Assembly (NCBI GenBank): GCA_001577055.1
Contig: LSCG01000007.1
Location: 1 to 37,827, forward strand
Reading direction: 5' to 3'
Source: Fidelibacterota bacterium TCS56
Lineage (GTDB): Bacteria > Fidelibacterota > Marinisomatia > Marinisomatales > TCS56
Length of the DNA stretch: 37,827 bases
Shown here: one piece after another, positions 32,672 to 37,827 of the stretch
Layout of the letters: every line of letters starts with the position of its first letter
How positions within the stretch are numbered: position 1 is the first letter of the stretch
Translations under genes and position numbers: made by a program
Notes under the pieces: generated by a model
Told to the model about the DNA's origin: nothing
Databases searched by the model: none
Seen by the model: the letters and a program-made list of their open reading frames with translations, nothing else

Positions 32672-34116
32672 TGCCGGCTCTCGATGATTTGGATATCAGA
32701 GTAAAATTCTTTTTTACCGTTCACATCCTGATACTCTTCCCGGCCCTTGCCCAGGATGACCACCACATCATTTTTACCGGTTTTTTTCAAGGCCGTTTCC
32801 AGCGCCGGGCCGCGTTCGGAATAGAGCTTGTAAATCGATTTAGTGAAGCCGCTGGTGATATCATTATTAATTTGATCAATATCTTCAAAACGGGGATTAT
32901 CGGGGGTAATCAGGCAGCGGTCGCAGTATTGTTCAGCGATGCCGGCCATCTGAGCGCGTTTGCTGCGGTCACGATCGCCGCCACAGCCAAAGACCAGCCG
33001 TAATTTTCCTTTGTCCGGCATCAGACGGCGAATGGAATCCAGCACTTTTTCGTAAGCGTCAGGAGTATGGGCGTAATCCACCACGGCTGTTCCGCCGGAG
33101 CGCAGGGTGAACCTTTCCATTCGACCCGGTATCTGGGGACAATTTTTTATCCCCCGGGCGATTGTTTCGGGATCAATTCCCATGGACCAGGCCACGGTGG
33201 CGGCGGTGAGCAGATTCTCCAGGTTGAAGCTGCCGATTAAATCTGACTGGATCAGAAAGCGATGTTCGCCGATTTCCATCAAGCCTTTGATACCATCGAT
33301 GGTGGCTTTCCAGTCCACATAGTGGGCATCGCCATCGATGGTCATGGAGGTCGTAACGGCGGGAGCCCGGCATTCGGGTTTTAATTTGGCACCCCAGGAA
33401 TCGTCAATATTTATGATCGCCGTTGAGGTAATCGGCATGGTTTTAAAAAGATGGGCTTTAGCCTGGAAATAAGCTTCCATTGAACCATGATAATCCTGGT
33501 GCTCCGGCGTCAGGTTGGTAAAGGCGGCATAATCGAAGTGTACATCGGCCACCCGCTGCTGATCCAGGGCGTGGGATGACACCTCCATGACGGCATGGGT
33601 GTAGCCGTGATCGACCAGGTCGGCAAACAGCCGGTGCAGGTCGATGGCATCCTGGGTGGTAAGTGATTTTTTCTGCGATAATTTTCCGGCGGCAACCCCC
33701 AGGGTACCGATCAGGGCGCATTCGCGACCGGCGGTGGTGAGGATGGCGTGCAGCAGGTGGGCGGTGGTGGTTTTACCGTTGGTGCCGGTGATCCCGGTAA
33801 GATTAATCCGGCGGGTGGGCTCGCCATAAAATTTTGCGGCAATCAGGGATAGGGCCTGGCGGGGATTGTTAACCCGAATCTGGGGAATGCCAACACCTTC
33901 CAGGGTACGGCCGTCGGTTATCACCGCCGTGGCGCCGTTTTTCTCCGCTTCCCGGATAAAATCATGGCCATCCAGATTATGGCCGGGGATGGCGATAAAC
34001 AGGTAATGGCGTTTCACCTGGCGGGAATCGATGGCCAATCCGGCAATGCGGATTTTTGGCACCATCTCCAGGCTGGAGACCAGCCCGCTCACCAGTTTGG
34101 GCAGGGGATAACTCAT
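32668..34116 (-). CDS. murE: UDP-MurNAc-tripeptide synthetase, meso-DAP type
   Basis: Adds the third residue of the stem peptide. The P-loop GTNGKTTT is at 111-118, [12 protein letters not shown] and [22 protein letters not shown] (carbamylated-Lys region) follow. DNPR at 406-409 is the motif that in characterised MurE enzymes goes with meso-diaminopimelate; L-Lys enzymes have a different residue instead of Arg. This predicts a DAP-type, Gram-negative-like peptidoglycan. It has 482 aa. It overlaps ftsI by 4 nt and murF by 4 nt. Confidence 0.96.
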   Translation of the reverse strand: MSYPLPKLVSGLVSSLEMVPKIRIAGLAIDSRQVKRHYLFIAIPGHNLDGHDFIREAEKNGATAVITDGRTLEGVGIPQIRVNNPRQALSLIAAKFYGEPTRRINLTGITGTNGKTTTAHLLHAILTTAGRECALIGTLGVAAGKLSQKKSLTTQDAIDLHRLFADLVDHGYTHAVMEVSSHALDQQRVADVHFDYAAFTNLTPEHQDYHGSMEAYFQAKAHLFKTMPITSTAIINIDDSWGAKLKPECRAPAVTTSMTIDGDAHYVDWKATIDGIKGLMEIGEHRFLIQSDLIGSFNLENLLTAATVAWSMGIDPETIARGIKNCPQIPGRMERFTLRSGGTAVVDYAHTPDAYEKVLDSIRRLMPDKGKLRLVFGCGGDRDRSKRAQMAGIAEQYCDRCLITPDNPRFEDIDQINNDITSGFTKSIYKLYSERGPALETALKKTGKNDVVVILGKGREEYQDVNGKKEFYSDIQIIESRQ

Positions 34117-36089
34117 TGCAGTCCAATGGCGCAGGTTGAATTGGGACGGACCACATCTCCCGGTTTTGGATTCTGCCAGACCACCCGTCCCGATCCCTGG
34201 AATTTTGGTTTCATCCCCAGCTCGGCCACCGTGTGCAGGGCTTTGCGCAGACTCATGCCGCGGATGTCGGGCATTGTGGGGCGATCGCCGTTTGAATCCG
34301 GGGCCACCACGGCCGCGGTGGACAGGACCAGCGGTGGAACATTCACTGCTAACCGTGAAGACTGCCTGGCCTGGGGGTGCGGCGGGGACTGATCCGCCTG
34401 CGCAGCCATCTGCAGCTCGTCATCCAGATTGATAATTCTTTGGACCACCCGCCGGAACAGGGGTGCGGCGCCGATCCCGCCCCAGTGGTAGCCGTAATTC
34501 GGTTCATCCAGGACGAAAACACCGACGATACGGGGATTTTCCACCGGGAAGAAGCCGGCGAAATTGGAAATATAATCTTTCCGGGAATAACTGCCGTCCA
34601 CGAATTTCTGGGCCGTTCCGGTTTTACCGGCGATGGACCAACCGGCCAGACGGGCGTTGGTGCCGGTGCCGCTGACTACCGCCCGCGTCAGCACGTTGCT
34701 CAATTGATCCATCACCCGGGAATCGGCCACCTTGCGGATCACTTCCGGCCGGTCGCCGTAGATTAATTTTCCATTCCGGCTGATAATACGATCCACGATT
34801 CGGGGCTTCATCAAAATACCGCCATTAGCCAGAGCCGAGTAGGCGCAGGCCAGTTGCAGGGCGGTGACACCCACTTCATAACCGATGGACAGCTCGGCCA
34901 GGGAGATATCCGACCAATCCTGTGGCTGGCGCAGGATGCCGCCGGTTTCGCCCATCAGACTGATATTGGTGCGGGCGCCGAAACCGTAATCGCGCGAATA
35001 GCGGTAAAGGGAGGTGGCGCCGATCCGCTCGGCCACTTTGATGATGCCCACATTACTGGATTGCTCGATGATCTGGGAGAAATTCAGCAGACCGAATTCT
35101 TCCCAGTCCTGAATGGTTTTACCGGCAAAGGAGTAAGCGCCGCCTTCACAATTGAATTCCTGGTCCAGGGCGACAATATTCTGGTCCAACGCCGCCGTGG
35201 CGCAGACCAGTTTGAAAGTTGAACCGGGTTCGAATTGATCGGTGATGACACGGTTTTTCTGATTTTCCAGGGGGGATTGGCCGGGATTACCGGGATTATA
35301 ATCCGGTACGGAAGCCATGGCCAGGATGGAGCCGTCCTGGGGATTCATCAGAATGCCGCTGGCATAACGGGAGCCGGTTTCTTCCAGCCGGCGCATTAAT
35401 TCTTCCTGCAGCAGGGTCTGGTATTCCAGATCGATGGTCAAAAATATGTCGGCGCCATCGATGGGCGCCTGGATGGGCAGGCTGATTTTACGTTGGGTTT
35501 TACCCAGTCCGTCGGCCTGTTTGACCATCCAGCCGGCTTCGCCCTGCAGGTACCGGTCGTATTGCAGTTCCAGTCCGGCGATACCTGCGCCATCCACATT
35601 GATGAAACCGATAATCTGCCCGGCGATATTCTCGTGGGGGTAATTGCGCCGGACCTGTTTTTCTACCGTGACCCCGGGAAAGTTTTGCGTCAGTAATTGC
35701 TCGCAACGGGGATCATCCAGATTGCGCTCCAGGTAAATGAATTTTTTATCGCTGTCCAGCCGTTTCCGGTAATAAGCCGCCGATTTGCCGGTGATGGTGT
35801 GCAAGCGGCCGGCAATTTCGTATTCAGGGTTGACCTGCGCCGGATGAACACCCACCGAATAATGGATCAGATTGGAAGTGAGGGCGATATTTTTGCTGTC
35901 GTAGATCGTGCCGCGATCGGCCGGCAGGATTTCCTTTACCTGGGCCTGGCGCCGGCCGCGGCTGCGATAATCGGAGCCATCCAAAACCTGAATCTGGAAC
36001 AGACGCCCCGCCAGTACAGCCCACACCAGCAGAATTAGCGATGAAAGCACCGTGATACGCGCGCGATATTTAATATAGGTCTTAGTCAC
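34113..36089 (-). CDS. ftsI: Septal penicillin-binding protein 3 (FtsI) with one PASTA domain
   Basis: Class B PBP that crosslinks septal peptidoglycan. A basic N-terminus and one transmembrane helix (about 11-30) precede the dimerisation region. The transpeptidase motifs are STFK (Ser290-Lys293), SSN (344-346) and KTG (489-491). The last 55 residues ([23 protein letters not shown]...) are one PASTA domain, usual in Firmicutes-type PBPs and in some Bacteroidetes, absent from E. coli FtsI. The track opens at ATG 36164 inside ftsL. I choose GTG 36089 (658 aa) because GAGG lies 6 nt upstream and it overlaps the ftsL stop as GTGACTAA. Confidence 0.94.
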   Translation of the reverse strand: MTKTYIKYRARITVLSSLILLVWAVLAGRLFQIQVLDGSDYRSRGRRQAQVKEILPADRGTIYDSKNIALTSNLIHYSVGVHPAQVNPEYEIAGRLHTITGKSAAYYRKRLDSDKKFIYLERNLDDPRCEQLLTQNFPGVTVEKQVRRNYPHENIAGQIIGFINVDGAGIAGLELQYDRYLQGEAGWMVKQADGLGKTQRKISLPIQAPIDGADIFLTIDLEYQTLLQEELMRRLEETGSRYASGILMNPQDGSILAMASVPDYNPGNPGQSPLENQKNRVITDQFEPGSTFKLVCATAALDQNIVALDQEFNCEGGAYSFAGKTIQDWEEFGLLNFSQIIEQSSNVGIIKVAERIGATSLYRYSRDYGFGARTNISLMGETGGILRQPQDWSDISLAELSIGYEVGVTALQLACAYSALANGGILMKPRIVDRIISRNGKLIYGDRPEVIRKVADSRVMDQLSNVLTRAVVSGTGTNARLAGWSIAGKTGTAQKFVDGSYSRKDYISNFAGFFPVENPRIVGVFVLDEPNYGYHWGGIGAAPLFRRVVQRIINLDDELQMAAQADQSPPHPQARQSSRLAVNVPPLVLSTAAVVAPDSNGDRPTMPDIRGMSLRKALHTVAELGMKPKFQGSGRVVWQNPKPGDVVRPNSTCAIGLQ

Positions 36090-36414
36090 GGAGGGCCTCG
36101 ATCTCGCGGTAATCGATATAAACCACGATCGTTTCGGGATTAGCGGCCACCATGCCCAATTCATCGCGGGCGAGGCGCGCGATACGGTCGATGCGCTCCA
36201 ACCGGGCGATGTCGTTGGTTAAAATCTTGTTATCATTCAGCAGGTTGTCGGCCACTTTTTCCAGGGCGGCCACATCACGAACGGTGAGATTGATTTCGTT
36301 GTACACCCACAGGTAAACGATCAGACCGGTGATGGAGAAAATGGCGATAAAGAAAAAAGTGAAGGTCTGGATCAATTCCTTCCGCCGTATGGAGGTGCGT
36401 TTTTTAGCGGCCAT
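36082..36414 (-). CDS. ftsL: Cell division protein FtsL-like
   Basis: Small bitopic divisome protein of 110 aa. A basic end (MAAKKRTSIRRKE) precedes one transmembrane helix (about 17-37, TFFFIAIFSITGLIVYLWVY). Then comes a periplasmic coiled coil (EINLTVRDVAALEKVADNLLNDNKILTNDIARLERIDRIARLARDELGM). The final RIARDELGM-like turn is common to FtsL/DivIC proteins. Sequence identity in this family is low, so the name rests on the fold and on its place between rsmH and ftsI. It overlaps rsmH by 1 nt and ftsI by 8 nt. Confidence 0.88.
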   Translation of the reverse strand: MAAKKRTSIRRKELIQTFTFFFIAIFSITGLIVYLWVYNEINLTVRDVAALEKVADNLLNDNKILTNDIARLERIDRIARLARDELGMVAANPETIVVYIDYREIEALRD

Positions 36415-37310
36415 CAGGCGCTCCGCTCGGCGGCCCGCAGTTTGGCCGGTTTAGCGCGACGGTTGGTCTGCACTTCTTCTTCGGTTGGGCGCTGTGGTTT
36501 TTTGGTCAGAATGGTCAAACGACCCTCCGCCGCCAGGCGCTTGAAAGTATGCTTCACCAGACGATCCTCCAGGGAATGATAGCTGAGGATTACGATCCGT
36601 CCACCCACGGTGAGATAGTCGATAAATTCGCTGAGGAAGCGTTCCAGTTTCTCCAATTCGCCATTCACGGCGATGCGCAGGGCCTGGAAGACCCGGGCCA
36701 GGGTGCGGTCGCGCTGCTTGGGCGGCGTCGCCCGGCGAATGGCTTCCCGCAGGTGGCCGGTGGTTGCCATCGAATCCATACGCTTAATTGACCGGGCGAT
36801 GGGGCGGGAGCGGCGTTCTTCACCATATTTATATATCAGGTCGGCCAGGTCCGCTTCGCGGGTGGTGCGGATTAAATCGCTGGCAGTTTTTTTAGCACGG
36901 GAACCGAAACGCATATCCAGGGGCGCATCGGTGGAAAAGGCGAATCCCCGGCCGGCTGAATCCAGTTGGAGGGAGGATAAACCTAAATCAAGCAGGATGC
37001 CGTTCACGGCCGGAAGCCCTTCTTTTTGCAGAATTTGGGGCAGGTGGGAGTAGGGGGCGTGGTGGAGAGATACGGGTGGTGAGGAGGCGGCGAAGCGTTC
37101 AGCGGTTGTGTTAAGCGCCTCCTCATCCAGGTCAGTCCCGATCAGTTTTCCCTGCCGGTTGAGCAGGGAATGGATGGCAGTGGCGTGCCCTCCGAGACCA
37201 ATGGTCCCGTCTAAGTAAATTCCCGAAGCCTGGATTTTTAACCAGCCAATGCATTCCGTTAACATCACGGGCACATGCGACTGGCGACTGGCGGAATCCG
37301 AGGTGGACAT
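36414..37310 (-). CDS. rsmH: 16S rRNA (cytosine-1402-N4)-methyltransferase
   Basis: Methylates N4 of C1402 in the 16S rRNA decoding centre using SAM. The N-terminal SHVPVMLTECIGWL and YLDGTIGLGGHATAI (SAM loop) are hallmarks, as are ILLDLGLSSLQLDSAGRGFAFSTDAPLDMRF, NGELEKLERFL and ILSYHSLEDRLVKHTFK. At 298 aa it is full length. It follows mraZ with a TAATG overlap, as in the standard mraZ-rsmH start of dcw clusters. Confidence 0.97.
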   Translation of the reverse strand: MSTSDSASRQSHVPVMLTECIGWLKIQASGIYLDGTIGLGGHATAIHSLLNRQGKLIGTDLDEEALNTTAERFAASSPPVSLHHAPYSHLPQILQKEGLPAVNGILLDLGLSSLQLDSAGRGFAFSTDAPLDMRFGSRAKKTASDLIRTTREADLADLIYKYGEERRSRPIARSIKRMDSMATTGHLREAIRRATPPKQRDRTLARVFQALRIAVNGELEKLERFLSEFIDYLTVGGRIVILSYHSLEDRLVKHTFKRLAAEGRLTILTKKPQRPTEEEVQTNRRAKPAKLRAAERSA

Positions 37311-37774
37311 TAAAGAATAATTTTTTCAGCCAGTTCATCATATGCGGCCTGGTCCAGTTCGATGTTGGTCTGGTCAACCTCCGCCAGGCGGTCGGGATTC
37401 CAGATTTCAATTTTATTATTCATGCCGATGATCGAGACGTCTTTGTCCAGTCCGGCATGGTCGATGAGGGGTTGGGGTATCTGAATGCGTCCCTGCTTGT
37501 CGTAAGTGCAATAGGTGGCGTAGCGGGTGGTATTGCGAATAAAGGTACGGTTGATCGGCTTAAGAGAAGAGAGACTGCGCAGTTCGGTCATAATATCCTG
37601 CCAGACCACCTGGGGATACACCCACACGCAGGGATCGAGCCCGCGGGTGACCACGAAGGTGTTGGCGTTGATCTCGCTCAATACCTGCCGGAAGCGCGCC
37701 GGAATATTGACCCGTCCCTTGGCATCGATTGTATAGGCGTACCCGCCGATAAATGTATTTTCGTTCAGTGCCAT
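37310..37774 (-). CDS. mraZ: Transcriptional regulator MraZ
   Basis: First gene of the dcw operon; in E. coli MraZ is a DNA-binding repressor of its own promoter and acts on the dcw genes. Two AbrB-like (SpoVT) half-domains are visible, YTIDAKGRVNIPARFRQVL (about 13-31) and TYDKQGRIQIPQPLIDHAGL (about 95-114). It has 154 aa. The ATG 37774 has only a weak GAG upstream. Repeats fitting MraZ binding lie directly upstream (37801-37820), arguing that autoregulation is kept here. Confidence 0.96.
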   Translation of the reverse strand: MALNENTFIGGYAYTIDAKGRVNIPARFRQVLSEINANTFVVTRGLDPCVWVYPQVVWQDIMTELRSLSSLKPINRTFIRNTTRYATYCTYDKQGRIQIPQPLIDHAGLDKDVSIIGMNNKIEIWNPDRLAEVDQTNIELDQAAYDELAEKIIL

Positions 37775-37800
37775 CTACTCGTTTCTTAAAAGGGAAAGTT

Positions 37801-37820
37801 ACCCACAACTACCCACAAAC
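37801..37820 (-). promoter_or_regulatory. MraZ-box-like direct repeats upstream of mraZ
   Basis: On the minus strand TTTGTGGGTAGTTGTGGGTA contains two copies of TTGTGGGTA with a 10-bp period, one helical turn, 27-47 nt before the mraZ start codon. Characterised MraZ proteins bind tandem TGGG-containing repeats with this spacing in their own promoter. The window ends 7 nt further on, so a third repeat and the core promoter may be cut off. Confidence 0.75.
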
Positions 37821-37827
37821 TAATTTT

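Noticed and set aside
1-37827. tRNA, rRNA, riboswitch or transposase genes
   Set aside because: No cloverleaf, rRNA segment, recognisable riboswitch core or transposase/integrase ORF was found in the gaps; almost all sequence is occupied by identified genes.

Overview
This is a chromosomal window from a Gram-negative-type bacterium, at roughly even GC and very densely packed. The gene families suggest the FCB (Fibrobacteres-Chlorobi-Bacteroidetes) side of the tree, perhaps a Marinimicrobia-, Calditrichota- or KSB1-like lineage. The hints are an HNFTLVHDDIMD-type polyprenyl synthetase, a bifunctional-nuclease/UVR fusion, an RNase III with Asn in the second metal-site motif, SPOR-domain lipoproteins, and REP-like palindromes of the CCCCGAAGGGG type. 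No 16S rRNA gene or other decisive marker is present, so this placement is inference. The m-DAP-type MurE and the lipoprotein signal peptides agree with a diderm.

Layout. (1) 1-349: non-coding, with an inverted repeat and a doublet of REP-like palindromes. (2) 350-4383, plus strand: phosphomanno/glucomutase, polyprenyl diphosphate synthase, bifunctional phosphoglucose/phosphomannose isomerase and a bifunctional nuclease with a UVR domain. (3) 4385-10953, minus strand: the fatty-acid cluster, transcribed yceD-rpmF-plsX-fabH-fabD-fabG-acpP-fabF-rnc. (4) 11054-20281, minus strand: an unknown multi-pass membrane protein with an acidic tail, a PKD-like/SPOR lipoprotein, ndk, sucC-sucD, a COG2403 (cyclic 2,3-diphosphoglycerate synthetase-like) GTPase, pruA, dusB and a GNAT acetyltransferase. 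(5) 20371-21849, plus strand: rpmB, then an AT-richer accessory strip full of palindromes, with an orphan ORF and a small lipoprotein gene. (6) 21964-37774, minus strand: a complete division and cell-wall (dcw) operon, mraZ-rsmH-ftsL-ftsI-murE-murF-mraY-murD-ftsW-murG-murC-ftsQ-ftsA-ftsZ, with a two-repeat MraZ-box-like sequence at the window edge.

How the genes work together. The dcw operon makes lipid II (MurC-F, MraY, MurG), polymerises and crosslinks septal peptidoglycan (FtsW, FtsI) and builds the Z-ring (FtsZ, FtsA, FtsQ, FtsL). Nearly all its genes overlap by 1-8 nt, which suggests strong translational coupling; murB and ddl are absent from it. The fab cluster supplies acyl-ACP and acyl-phosphate for lipids. 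SucCD, PruA and Ndk belong to central carbon, proline and nucleotide metabolism. I see no convincing undescribed defence, CRISPR or biosynthetic system. Most of the window is conserved housekeeping DNA. The parts most worth a second look are the palindrome-rich strip at 20.66-21.91 kb, the unknown membrane protein/SPOR lipoprotein pair, the COG2403 GTPase next to pruA, and the terminator embedded in rnc.
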